Assembly (NCBI GenBank): GCA_050084515.1
Contig: CM114272.1
Coordinates: forward strand, 56,978,001 to 57,042,000
Reading direction: 5' to 3'
DNA: 64,000 nucleotides
From: Blasia pusilla
Lineage: Eukaryota > Marchantiophyta > Marchantiopsida > Blasiales
A program made the position numbers and the translations under genes. This document shows positions 17,770 to 27,660 of this stretch, piece after piece. Each line of letters opens with the position of its first letter. The stretch's first letter is position 1. The notes below the pieces were generated by a model. The model was not told where the DNA came from. It ran no database searches and saw only the letters and a program-made list of their open reading frames with translations.

Positions 17770-17904
17770 ACATCTCGGACACATCCATCATTCCGTGGGA
17801 ACCACATCAAGAGGGGGGGTCAGACATGACATATGCCATCCTCGAGAACAACCATCACATACCAAGATGGTGGCTCAACCCCTCGCAGATCCGCACAACA
17901 TACA
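17770..17904 (-). pseudogene. PHD finger at the integrase C-terminus
   Basis: In the same frame as the integrase tail (18,207-17,878), translation across two stops gives a complete Cys4-His-Cys3 PHD pattern. It runs CMLC, ten residues, CDGC, four residues, H, two residues, C, then a tryptophan one residue before the last CPRC pair. Stops are TGA at 17,877-17,875 and TGA at 17,790-17,788. PHD fingers commonly bind the histone H3 tail, either unmodified or K4-methylated. In chromoviruses an equivalent position is occupied by a chromodomain, thought to guide insertion. A role in target-site choice is therefore a reasonable inference. The eight metal ligands are all present despite the stops, so the domain was functional in a recent ancestor. 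Confidence 0.8.
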
Positions 17905-19081
17905 CCTCGAGCCTGCAGGTACCACTGCCAAGCTCGGATCCACTATCCCATCTACATTTGGAAGATGACATGGCGCACAATTGCGCACATGATCCTTCCA
18001 AACCATACCATCCCGTCCCTCCAACATGAGGACTCCGGTCGGTAATATCTCGCGCACACATAGGATCGTGCGTCCTGCAGTTACATCTAGCGTCGTGGGT
18101 ACCGCCTGCTGTAAATACACGTAATCTCCAGGATGAAACCTCCTAATACCTGGACGATAACCTCCTCCACGAATGGTCGCGTACCTCAATGTATCTCTAT
18201 CGGGCAATAGCTAAGTTCTCAAAGGCCTTAGGCATAACTCTACGAAAAAACTTTTGCCCTCGAGAACATGCTTGTACCACACATCGGATCATCAAGATCT
18301 AACACCTCCGCCATGTCACGTCGAATCGCTGCAGGTAAATCTGGCTCTCTCCCAAAGAGCAAAAAGTATAGTGAAAATGACGCCAAGGATGCCGACTAAA
18401 GCGATAACCCATAGCCAACCATGGCAACTGTAGGTCCCACTCCCTCAACTGTCCCCGCTGCAAGCCATACTTGCGCAATCCTCTCTTCACAGTCTGTACC
18501 ACTCTCTCCGCCAACCCATCCGCCTTAGGATGATCTCTGGACGTGGTGCGGTGATCTATCGGCTTTGATCATACAAGGCTCGAAACTCTCCTCGAACTCG
18601 GTACTGGTCGGGTCAACACCTCCGCCGGTGCACCAAAGTGACTAAGCACACGATCTAGAAATGCATAAGCTGTTCCCTCGCTCGCCTTGTCTGGTAGTAC
18701 CACCAACTCTATCCACTTGGAGAAATGCACCACCATGATCAACACGTACCTATGATGACGTCCCGTCAATGGCAAAGGTCCTGCAAAGTCTAAACTCCAC
18801 CGATAACCTAAACCCATAATCGGCAAAGGATATAACTGTGGAGTGGAAGCATTGAAGGATGCTCCCATTCTGTCACATACCATACATCTGGCCATAAACT
18901 GCTGTACCCCAGTATGCATGCTGCGCCACCAATACTGAACCTGGAGTAAGCTGTAAGTACGCTTTACTCCAAAATGTCCCAACTCCTTATGGGCATGTCG
19001 CACTACACGTGCTCGCTGGGAAGGATGGGGTACCACTCGTATCCATCTCCCCATACCCGCAAAATATGAGTCCCCTCCCAC
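17878..19081 (-). pseudogene. Integrase (IN), broken
   Basis: The frame 19,081-18,569 has the HHCC zinc-binding N-terminus (HAHKELGHFG ... CMVC) and the first catalytic aspartate in SLDFAGPLP. The second catalytic region after EVLT is lost to a frameshift near 18,615; the expected residues continue in another frame. Frame 18,514-18,299 carries the VQTVKRGLRKYG region that follows the core in this family. Frame 18,207-17,878 carries the C-terminal beta-barrel module (FHPGDYVYLQQ ... VWKDHVRNCAP), which continues into the PHD finger. Integrase would insert the cDNA copy into host chromatin. At least two frameshifts and several stops make it inactive. Confidence 0.88.
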
Positions 19082-19099
19082 CTAAACCTCTTGGCTCTT

Positions 19100-19797
19100 T
19101 GTAGGATCCGATCTCGCTCCCTAGCACTCAATGTACTTGCAATGACGCATGTGCGCAAGAACTCCACAACCTCCACGTCGTCATGGATATCACGACCATC
19201 TGTCGCCTGCTCACTAACCTCCGGATCCAAAGACTCATCATCCAACCCCACCACTGGAGTCATCACCTGTGGCTGACCTGCCATAGTCAACCAACAAAGA
19301 TAGCCACATGCATGCCAACCGGGCACCATCTCCTCATCACTCTCTCCGTGCCATCGAGCTCCTGTGTCGTCTCTCTGACTCGGACATGGGTTACGACTCA
19401 ACCCATCCGCATCCTGGTTCAGCCAACCTGGTCTATGAACCACCTCAAACTCATACTCCTGTAGTAATAGAGCCCAACTGGCAAACTTTCCCGTAAGCTT
19501 GTCGGACTCCATGAACCACCTCAACGGTTGATGATCAGTGATAAGTGTAAAAGGGTTGCCGAATAAATGGCACCTGAAATGTGCCATGGCCCACATTGCA
19601 GCCAAGCACTCTCCCTCGTAGGAGCTATACTTTGCCTCTGCAATATTGCTCAATCGGCTCGCGTAAGCCACAACGAACTCCCTTTCCTTGTCATCCCTCT
19701 GAGTAAGCACTGCTCCTAGACCCAACATGCTCCAATTCATATGTAACTGGAATCGGCGACCCCTAACCGGTCTCTGTAAAATGGGTGAGGATGTCAA
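19100..19797 (-). pseudogene. RNase H domain of gypsy pol
   Basis: One open frame of 264 codons (19,797-19,003) covers it. Landmarks are GLGAVLTQ near residue 26, VAYASRLSN near residue 43, YEGECLAAMWA near residue 60, the catalytic TDHQPLRWF near residue 87 and DADGLSR near residue 128. The first catalytic aspartate, expected just before WS, reads asparagine (HMNWS), a G-to-A type change that should abolish activity. The last ~130 residues form a linker that runs into the integrase zinc-finger region in another frame. The enzyme would remove the RNA strand after reverse transcription. Confidence 0.9.
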
Positions 19798-19799
19798 CC

Positions 19800-20480
19800 T
19801 GTCCTTGAGCTCCTGAAATGCTCATGCCTGATCATCTTCCCACAACCAAACCTGATCAAGTCTCGTCAACAAGGTCAAAGACTTTGCAATTGCACTAAAA
19901 CCCTTGACATACCGTCGATAGAAGCTCGCCAGTCCAAGAAATGCTTGGACTCGACTCACATCTGTAGGGCGTGAAATCTGCGCAATAGCCTCTACCTTCG
20001 TCTACTGAACGCCTAACCCACTCGGGTATATGGTGTGTCCCAAGTACTCAATCTGCTCGTGAAAGAATCTGCACTTGCCGGGATGTAACTTCAGTCCATG
20101 TAACGGCAATCGCCGAAACACCTCCTCCAAGTGTCGCTCATGCTCTTCAACCGTGGAACTAAAGATAAGAATATCATCTATGTAACATCGTACAAACCAA
20201 CCAGAATCCTATCCATCACTCTTTGAAACTCTGCAGGCGCGTTCTTCAACCCAAATGGTAAGAACCGCCACTGATACAAGCAATCTCTCCCGAACCGATC
20301 TATCCCCCAGAATGTTGTCTTCTCCCTGTCCTCCAACTTGATAGGAAGTTGATGATAGCACGGAGATCTAAAGTACTGAAGATCTTTGCATGCCCTACCG
20401 CATCAAAGATCTCCTCAGGAGTAGGCATGGCATACCAATCGACCTAAATGCAGCCGGTTGATAGGACGGTAATCTCCACT
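19800..20480 (-). pseudogene. Reverse transcriptase (RT) of Ty3/gypsy type, broken
   Basis: In order on the minus strand: GDYRPINR (about 20,475), EDREKTTFWG (about 20,330), FLPFGLKNAPAEFQR (about 20,270), the catalytic YIDD (20,184-20,173) followed by ILIFS, HLEEVF, GLKLHPGKC and YLGHTI. Next come the connection segment with FLGLASFYRRYVKGFS and a TGA at about 19,826. At least one single-base frameshift lies just before YIDD, with further stops (for example a TAG after GLGVQ). No single open frame exceeds about 100 codons here, so it is recognisable only by stitching frames. The enzyme copies element RNA into cDNA. Confidence 0.88.
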
Positions 20481-21074
20481 CATCCGCCTATCCGTCCAAT
20501 TGCCATACATATCCTTCTTCGCGGCATGACTGGGCAGATGCATACTCCCCATGTGATAACTCCACAGTCGACTCTGCTCGAATCAAGGCTCGCTCCATAT
20601 CAGAATACCGAGGGTCGATTTAAAGATCGGCGTATCACTAGCCAACTCAATCCGTATCCGGGACCCTTCAGCGTACCCACGTCTCTCATACTAAAGGCAA
20701 AACAACCGACATGCCCTCTCGAAACCTATGAACTCGCCGTCGCTCTCCTCCTATCAACTTGAGACCTATCACAGCTTCCAAGTCTCCATCGTGACCTCAC
20801 TCGAGAGGACGCAACCTCCGCTTTGGTTGCTATGTAGCAACCCTAGCCACCTCGACCACTCCACTCGACCTCCTACACCATGCTCCACATCCAGAAAAAT
20901 GAACATGTGCTACTCTAGCCGCCTTCACACTCTCCGCTTGAACGCGCCCCAGAAGTCCATGGGTGCCTATCTCTCCTCGTCTCGCCCGACCCAATGCCAA
21001 AGATGTCAGACCACTGAGGCGGTGGTCCAACTTCGTGGACGTGACGGCATGGATGACACTCGCATCCGTCTTTG

Positions 21075-22386
21075 CTCAGCCATACCTAGGCTGACTATCC
21101 ATGTGAGACAATTGAGGTCCATCGCCTGCCCCAACACCTATCTCCGGGATGCCTCAATCATCCTTGGCACCGCCGTAGTACCGATGGTGAACCCCATGGC
21201 GCGCTCGCGCTCATCTGCTGTAGGTTCCTCCAATGCTCCGGTCACCTCATCCCAAATCATGCGAGGCCCTCCCTGACAAAAGGCATGGGATGTTGGGAAG
21301 CTCACCAACGTAGGTAAGGCTGCCCTCAACTCCCCCACCCTATTGGCCATGGCCAACGGTGGTCTATCACCCCGTGTCACCACTTGAGTTTTTTGGTTTT
21401 GTGGTGTCCGACAAACCAAAGTCCGGGGCCCTGTCTGACAAAAAAAGTCCGGCTTTGGGGTCGAGTCAGAGCTGATGAGAAGGGCCAGCTGTCGGACCAG
21501 GCTACTAGGAATCGGCAGAGACGTTTAGCCGCAAGCCATGAAAATAGTCATGGAACATATATACGAACCTAGATTCTTGGACACCTCCCACGGGTTCCGT
21601 CCCTCCACATACCCAGCGCTTGAGCGTACCCACATAGCGCTAATTGGTCTTGTCGCTAAGATACTTGGAATTATAATACCCTTGTTACTGGGCGAAGGAA
21701 CTAGCTGAGCGATCAGCTAATTGCGCAAGGGCCTAAACCCTTCTGGATCAACGCCCTGAGCCCAAAATAGCATCCACTGTGAGATGTAGTGCTCTTTGGA
21801 CTCCACCGTATGCTCGACTCAATACCTCTGATGGTATCATGTTCGTCCATCACAGTCGTGGACGATGGGTATGTGACCCAACTCTCGCTGCATCTAACAA
21901 CACAGCAGGTCCCAACCAGGACCTCACCTGATGTACACTCGTCATCACACGTGCACAAGTGTCTCCCAACAACGGCACGTTCTCCAAAATATACGCTGGA
22001 GAACATATCTGACTCTCCTGTAAGTGTCGTACTACTCGCAACATCTCCCAAAACATCCCTGACCTCGGATCCTGCAATCCAAATCCTCGGCCAGCTGATG
22101 AATGACCCTGACATGGCCATCCAGAAATCACCAAATGAATGGTGCTAACTCTATCCAGATCCTGCAACCCCACCAAAGAGATGTCGGCGGGTAGCGTATA
22201 CTGATATCCCCGTCTTGCAGATATCGGCAACAACTCAGGATACCTCTGGACCAATCTCGCCACGTGACTTAATGATACTCGCCGTGCGGTCTCATCTCTC
22301 TCCACATAAAGGTATTGATGCACCCGTATGCCCGCCTGCAATAGTACAGCCAATCCGGTGCTAATCCCTCCGAAGAGATCTAACAC
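21075..22386 (-). pseudogene. C5-cytosine DNA methyltransferase, DNMT3-like, inside the retrotransposon
   Basis: The frame 22,386-21,850 begins LDLFGGISTGL (motif I, cofactor binding). It continues with YVERDETARRV (motif II-like), GWPCQGHSSAGRG with the catalytic cysteine at residue 92 (motif IV) and ILENVPLLG at 133-141 (motif VI). The stretch LLDAARVGSHTHRPRL matches the V(S/A)AAHRAR-type motif of DNMT3/DRM enzymes. It stops at TGA 21,852-21,850, where a tryptophan codon is expected. After another TGA (21,750-21,748) and a ~355-bp insertion, frame 21,419-21,138 resumes with the C-terminal part, including EEPTADERERAMGF, and then TAG (21,140-21,138). The final LGQAMDLNCLTW motif-X region follows. 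The domain lies between protease and RT. The enzyme would methylate cytosine in DNA, possibly the element's own cDNA. This copy is dead. The fold assignment is secure; target preference is unknown. Confidence 0.9.
21390..21747. other. Insertion of about 355 bp splitting the methyltransferase domain
   Basis: Methyltransferase homology stops at about 21,748 and resumes at about 21,390. The sequence between has stops in all minus frames. The old copy at 8,245-9,300 reads straight across the equivalent point with only about 95 bp between matching landmarks, so this is an insertion in the younger copy rather than part of the gene. I see no clear terminal inverted repeat or target duplication, and the source is unknown. 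Confidence 0.65.
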
Positions 22387-22486
22387 CCTAACACCCTCCT
22401 CTGGGCACTACCACACAACAGGTGTGGTATCCAGAGGGGTCAACGTCTCCACTCCAAGAGCCCGATCCCCATGTGACTCTCGCTGC

Positions 22487-23340
22487 TATGGGATAAAAAC
22501 ATGACTCCATGCCTGCCTCACGAAGTCGTCGACACTCCTGTGTAGCTCTCGAGTCGTACCCCACAACGGTGAAGAGGCCTCGCCAACATGGGAAGAGACA
22601 CCCGCCATGGCCTGTCTCTCCGTGGGACTATCCGCTACTGGGACATCCTCCGCATGTGCGTTCCCCTCCAACAACTCTCCTGGCCAGCTAACACTACTTG
22701 TGAAAGCTGCCAACATGGTCACAAACTCGCCTCGTCATCGATCACCTCGTCCCGCAAATTGCACGGATAACCGACTCATCCGGCCGTCACCTGACCGCCA
22801 TCCTGGCCGATAAGCAACGGTCTCCTCCCATACATCAAGGATGAATCCTAGGGGATATAACACTGTACTCCCCACCAACACATAGTATGACTCAGCTGGT
22901 GTCGTAATCGCACGTGTGCGCACCATAGCACTATCCGTCGCATGCTCTGGCTGGACCCTGACAAAAATCTCCTGTCGAGTCATATACTAAGTGGATGATA
23001 CGCCCCCAATCGAGGTTTGTATCTGGAAGGGACAAGGCTCAATGTCGGCCTTCCGTAACCCCAACGCTAAACATGCCGCCTTCCCTAACATCAAGGGTTG
23101 CGCTCCCGAATCAAGTAGGACGCGCTGCAAGTGGTATACTGTCCCCGTCGGACTAACCAAGCGAAATACTCTAGCTCGATTATCCAATAACACTACTCCA
23201 GGTGTCACCACTGCTCGCTCTATGGCCGGTCGAGCTGGCATATCTACCAAATTCGCCCGCATGCCATGACTCGTGGGGAACGCCCTAAGCACCGCTCTGA
23301 GGGCAAGTCCACCACCTCCTCAACTACCTCTGAACAAGAA
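22487..23340 (-). pseudogene. Aspartic protease (PR) and linker, broken
   Basis: The retropepsin active site LLDSGAQPLMLGKA lies in frame 23,292-22,990, about residues 61-74. Downstream, VLVGSTVLYPLGF (about 22,880-22,840) corresponds to the second conserved half, where many gypsy proteases read ILG. A TAG at 22,989-22,987 interrupts the frame. The ~250 bp from about 22,735 to 22,490 encode a low-complexity linker leading to the methyltransferase. Protease would cut the Gag-Pol polyprotein. Frame differs from gag, so at least one frameshift lies upstream. Confidence 0.82.
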
Positions 23341-23399
23341 GTAGTCATCTCTCCACGCTCACACAACGTGGCGGCCAACCGGAACACCTCAGCTGGTCC

Positions 23400-25289
23400 A
23401 ACCCCCAACGTCGCCAACTCTATGGCGGAAAATAGCGGAGTCTGACTCACTCTGGTGGCCACCTCCAACACTATGGTCGACACTGACTCCACTCGAGCCG
23501 GAATAGGAGTTGTCACTCCAACTCCGCGGGACGTCGACGTATGTGCCTGAACTGTAGGCACCGTTGGTCTTCGAGGCACCATCGATGGTGTGTGTAGTGC
23601 CTTCGACAATGTGAACGATTGTGGAACCCTGGCCTGCTGCCCATCGGTCCCCTCTGGTGGGTCAATCTCATCTCCACCTCTCGATGGCTCGGTGCCTTCG
23701 TAGCACCCCAAGTCACCACTGCAGCTTCCTCAACCTGGGCTGCACTACACATAAATCCCATACTGGCAAGATCCTCACCCGGGTCAGGGTAAGAGGTAGA
23801 AGTTGGAGTCACACTAGCTGCTCGCAGCTCTGTGCCTTCCCTAAGCTGCATCATCGTCATGGCAGCAATCCTCTCCTCCAACTGATCGATGCGTGAGAGA
23901 AGTGCCGGCTCTGGTGCTCCTGCTCCATCTCCTCTGGCTGGTGGCGGTCCTCTACCACCACGTCCAGGAAGAACTCCCCGGCCTCCTCTAGGACGACCGC
24001 CCCCAGGCCCTCGGCCTACCTCTGGATGTGCCCCTTGGCGAAGGTCAAAACATCTATCCCTAGTGTGACCATATCTGTGGCAATGGTCACACTGGTGCTG
24101 TGGTGGGGCCATCCTCTGTGGCTCCTGAGCAATCGGAGGCGTTGGTGGTCCTCTCCCATGCTGTGGGTAGTCTCTCTGCCTATGGGCCCCTCCACACGTC
24201 CAACAAGACCACATCGGTCCCTACTGGGCAACATATGTAGGTATGGGTCGTTGCCTCATAGGCTCACGGTACCTCGCCTGCTCTCTAGGCACACTTGCCC
24301 GCTCCCGTGATACTGGTGCTCGCTGTGGCACCTGTGGGGTCACCGTCGCTCGTGGACCCGTCGACTCTGGAGAAAATCCAGCGGTCACTACCTGCTCCTC
24401 ACTCATGTTGAGCTCAATACGCTCAGACAACTCAAAGACCACCTTCAATGTGGGCTTTGCTGTGTGAATCAGCACCGCATCTCGGACTCTCCTCCATAGT
24501 TCTCGGTCCAAAAACCACTAATATCGATCCGATTGCGCCTCAATCACTCCAAACGTAGCAATGATCAGCCTCCTCATGCGTGTGAATGCCTCTCTCAGAC
24601 TCTCACTCGATCGTCGCTGAAAATCCTATAGACTCTTGACTTGTCGGCACGCCCTGGTAGCTCTTCGCCAATGGCCGGAAGAACTCCACTATGGGGCTGA
24701 AGCTGGGTGGCCCTCTACCACCAGAGGTCTCTGCCACATCGTCTGTCTCACTGCCCTCCTCTCCATCTAGTCTCCGGGCTCATGGTGTGGGTCTCTCTCC
24801 TCTCACAATCCCATCATATGCCTCGCGACCACTAGTGGACACATACCCTGGAGCCCAATACATCCTCCAAGCATCGATCTCTACTGAATATAGTGATCGA
24901 AACTCCATGTAGTCATCCATCGGAGGACCCTCCAAGTGCTGGAACAACCCCTTCCATGCCATGAAAGGGTTGAACCGTGTCGGGGTCCGAATCTCCTGGA
25001 ATTCGCACCATGTTTCGAACTCATGCATAAAATCATCTAAGTCGATGGTGCCCACTGCACCCGAGAAACGACGCATGCCCCAATGGCCCATGTCGTCCAT
25101 CTCCTGCCAAGTACTATTGTCTCTGTCTGTGATCTCGTCACCAGACCTAATGTCCAGTGATGACGATCCAGCCACGGATGGATATCGAGGTAGCTCCTCA
25201 CTGGTAACCCCTCGGTATCTCACTCCACTCCGTGTCACACCACTACTACTACTTGCACTACCCCGTTCTTCTGAACCCTGGAAGAACAC
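23400..25289 (-). pseudogene. Gag with CCHC zinc knuckle, broken
   Basis: Frame 25,289-24,780 carries the capsid-like N-terminal half. It is acidic at the start, with an amphipathic region around IDLDDFMHEFETW and FMAWKGLFQHLEGP, and a conserved MEFRSLYS segment. Frame 24,511-24,224 continues (ELWRRVRDAVLIHTAKPTLK). After an in-frame TAG at 24,223-24,221 the same frame holds two zinc knuckles: a degenerate CWTC...H and a perfect CX2CX4HX4C (CDHCHRYGHTRDRC, about 24,090-24,050). A Gly/Arg/Pro-rich stretch follows. From about 23,710 another frame continues towards the protease. Gag would form the particle and bind element RNA. Confidence 0.85.
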
Positions 25290-26265
25290 CGTGATTACAA
25301 ACCCTGTCTCACTCGCTCAAGCACTCACACTCACCGAGAGTCTCCCACACGCCTCACTAGCTCACTTATGCTAACATCAATCCCGTGATGACATACCCGG
25401 CCTCACGCACGCTCAACACTCGGGCTCACCATGAGCCTCCGAACTGACTCACCTAACCTAGCGACACTCTCTCGGGTCATACACGCGACCCCTACTCGGC
25501 AACCGCTGTATATCCACCAACATGCTACACATGAAAAGAATCTACACTCGTCACCATCACTGCACCCACCTAGCACTAGCTATTACCCGATACCCAGCAC
25601 TCTCAATCACACACGACAAGTGCGGGAAAAGGGACTCGAATGGGTAACCTGATCACACCCTCCAACCTGTTGCACCATCAACATGCACTCCTCCACATGA
25701 TATGACAATCTCCGCAACACAACACTCTCCTCGACCAACACGTTGATTCTCCGTCAATGGTCGGACAACCCGTCGGCATCATGCGCACTGCCGACGGGTT
25801 GTCCGCATCTGTTGACGGGAGGATCTTGCAACGCCCTATTGCGCCCCAAAAACATCATGTCACGTTATCCAACTATGTCGGTCACTCACCACGTCGACAT
25901 CCTCCCTGGAGAGAGAGGGGGGAGGGAGGGGGCGTCGCCGCCGCCGCCGCGTCGCCGCGCCGTCTGTCCGCGCCCGCCGACCTAAACGCCCGTGAGTGCC
26001 CTCGGCGGCTGCAAGCCCTAACTGTCTTTTCTTCTCTCTCTCGACACCCTCACTCGCATACACCCGACGCTCCATCGCACACTACACTCGGCTGCTGTCC
26101 CGCGTCAATCCTTACCAGCAAAATCTGAGAAAAATGGACAGCGCTTCCGCCCACGGCCTTCCAAACAGAAAAATGACAAACATCCGCAACACACGCGTCT
26201 CCAGGGGCTCCCGACCAAAGAAACTCGCTTGCCTACCTGCAAACAACGAATTCCCACTAGCCCCC
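25290..26265 (-). other. 5' leader of the retrotransposon
   Basis: About 975 bp between the right LTR and gag with no conserved domain. It includes a very GC-rich block (25,915-25,985, with ggcggc-type repeats) and the 17-bp hairpin at 25,762-25,805. Directly left of the LTR the minus strand reads gggggctagtggg, which does not match a primer site I recognise. Confidence 0.6.
25762..25805. other. Perfect 17-bp inverted repeat in the retroelement leader
   Basis: Arms 25,762-25,778 (cggacaacccgtcggca) and 25,789-25,805 are exact reverse complements, separated by a 10-nt loop (tcatgcgcac). In the element RNA this would be a very stable stem-loop. The position, between LTR and gag, is where packaging or dimerisation signals lie in other LTR elements; that role is inferred. 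Confidence 0.85.
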
Positions 26266-26760
26266 TGACATCTTTCTCATGTAAAAATAAAGAGTAGTAA
26301 AAACGGCACACCCGGCCCAAAACTCCACTCCTCAATCTACATCGGCATATCGAGCCTTGTCCACCCTATGCTATCAAGGAATCCGGACGCTAGCACCCTA
26401 GTCCTATCTCACACACATACAAGGGAGGTGCTCCAACGGCCCAACATAAGAAAGATGGCTTAGGAAAGCCATCTTCCTCTCTTATATAGGGTTGGGAAGA
26501 GCCAAAAGGATCTTCCCCTAAAAATAACCCTCCCCTTGGTAACCTGCGCGTACAGGTTACCAGGGCGGGTGACCTGGTCAACAAGTCACCCGGCTGTAAA
26601 AGACCTCAACATAAAGTTGTCAAAAATGACGTTCCTGACACAATGGACCTATCCTCAACCTCATTCGACACCGTGGGACAAAGTTACCCTCAAGATAGTC
26701 CACTGGCTCCTACGCCCTATCCACGATAGATCTTGGCCTATCGGCTACTCAGATGTGACA
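26266..26760 (-). repeat. Right (5') LTR
   Basis: 495 bp beginning tgacatctttctcatg and ending agatgtgaca, directly followed by aggt. Bases 26,283-26,760 match the left LTR at about 95-96%. The first 17 bp instead match the old LTR (around 16,230-16,250, tctttctcatgtaaaa). The 138-bp outer block of the left LTR is absent here. Confidence 0.88.
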
Positions 26761-27039
26761 AGGTCCCTATGACTCTACCTCGAGATATGCAATATAGTAG
26801 AATTGTGTCATATGTTGAGACATTGTTATGTGTATCCTCTCTCTCTAGGATTATCGTTGTCTCATTGACGTCCTCTCCTCAAGGATGTTGAGCATAATGT
26901 GTAGAGCTAATAAATATATTTAATTGAGATTCAATAAACACATATATAAGAGAGTTGCATCATATGCTTTCTTCTACAACTCTTGGTCTAGCATTGCATA
27001 TCAAAAACCATTTGTAACTCTCTCATAAGCTAAGTTGTT

Positions 27040-27660
27040 ATGATCAACCATAAGAGACATGCTTATACCTCAAAAGTCTCTCCTCCACTCCCCTCTGAAA
27101 CTCATAAATTGATTGTAACTTTTATGTCCTTAACCCCTAGTTGCTTTAGCCTTTTCGTTGTCAATGGCCTCATGGTTCCTCCTTTATTCCCAAAAGAACC
27201 AAACCAACATGTTGAATTTGGGTAATACTTGGATAGGCATAATCACCAATTGTAGGTCAAAAACTCCTTCAAGTATCCTCTCCTTGAGTGTATTGGTTGC
27301 CTCTAATCGTATTCGTAGTTGTCGTAACATAAGTTGCATGACCAATGAGGACATTTGTACCTATTATAGAAACCTTTATACTCTCCATACCACCATCTCC
27401 AACTCATTGAGAATCTAAAACTTATGATAGTCATACACCGAAGGCCCTCAAGATGTTGAACAAAATTCCCTTCCATGCCATAAGGGGGTCTAATATTTGT
27501 TGGTTCTACATCCTCTACAAGTTATACCAACTTTTCAAACTCCTCCATGAATCATCCATTTCGGTGATATCCACTATTCTTGAGAGCCTCGAGGCCCATT
27601 TAGGACCAAGGTGTATCATGATCGTCCTTGTCCCACAATAATGTTGGAGCGACACCTATG
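27040..27660 (-). pseudogene. Decayed gag copy of the same gypsy family
   Basis: Bases 27,420-27,650 align with 24,900-25,130 of the main element. Examples are gatagtcatacaccgaaggccctc against gtagtcatccatcggaggaccctc, and cccttccatgccat in both. The stretch 27,540-27,580 matches the IDLDDFMHEF region. Changes are mainly C-to-T and G-to-A, and frames are destroyed. It lies just outside the right LTR, so the main element probably landed in or beside an older relative. Confidence 0.7.

Larger units (their letters stand above)
16932..26760 (-). mobile_element. Ty3/gypsy LTR retrotransposon carrying a C5-DNA methyltransferase and a PHD finger
   Basis: A 9.8-kb element read on the minus strand. 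From 5' to 3' the order is LTR (26,760-26,266), leader with a strong hairpin, gag with a CCHC zinc knuckle, aspartic protease, C5-cytosine methyltransferase, reverse transcriptase, RNase H, integrase with a C-terminal beta-barrel module, PHD finger and LTR (17,548-16,932). RT before integrase places it in Ty3/gypsy. The flanks AGGT (16,928-16,931 and 26,761-26,764) suggest a 4-bp target duplication. All coding regions carry stops and frameshifts, so this copy is inactive. A G-run on the minus strand (17,696-17,690) resembles a polypurine tract. I found no clear tRNA primer site next to the right LTR. It lies between an old LTR and a decayed gag of its own family, so it appears nested. Confidence 0.9.

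Noticed and set aside
21713-22120. 135-codon minus frame overlapping the methyltransferase
   Set aside because: It is a shadow in another frame; the methyltransferase motifs lie in the 22,386-21,850 frame.
26240-26265. Primer-binding site next to the right LTR
   Set aside because: The adjacent minus-strand sequence does not match the 3' end of any tRNA I can recall, and the LTR end itself may be altered.
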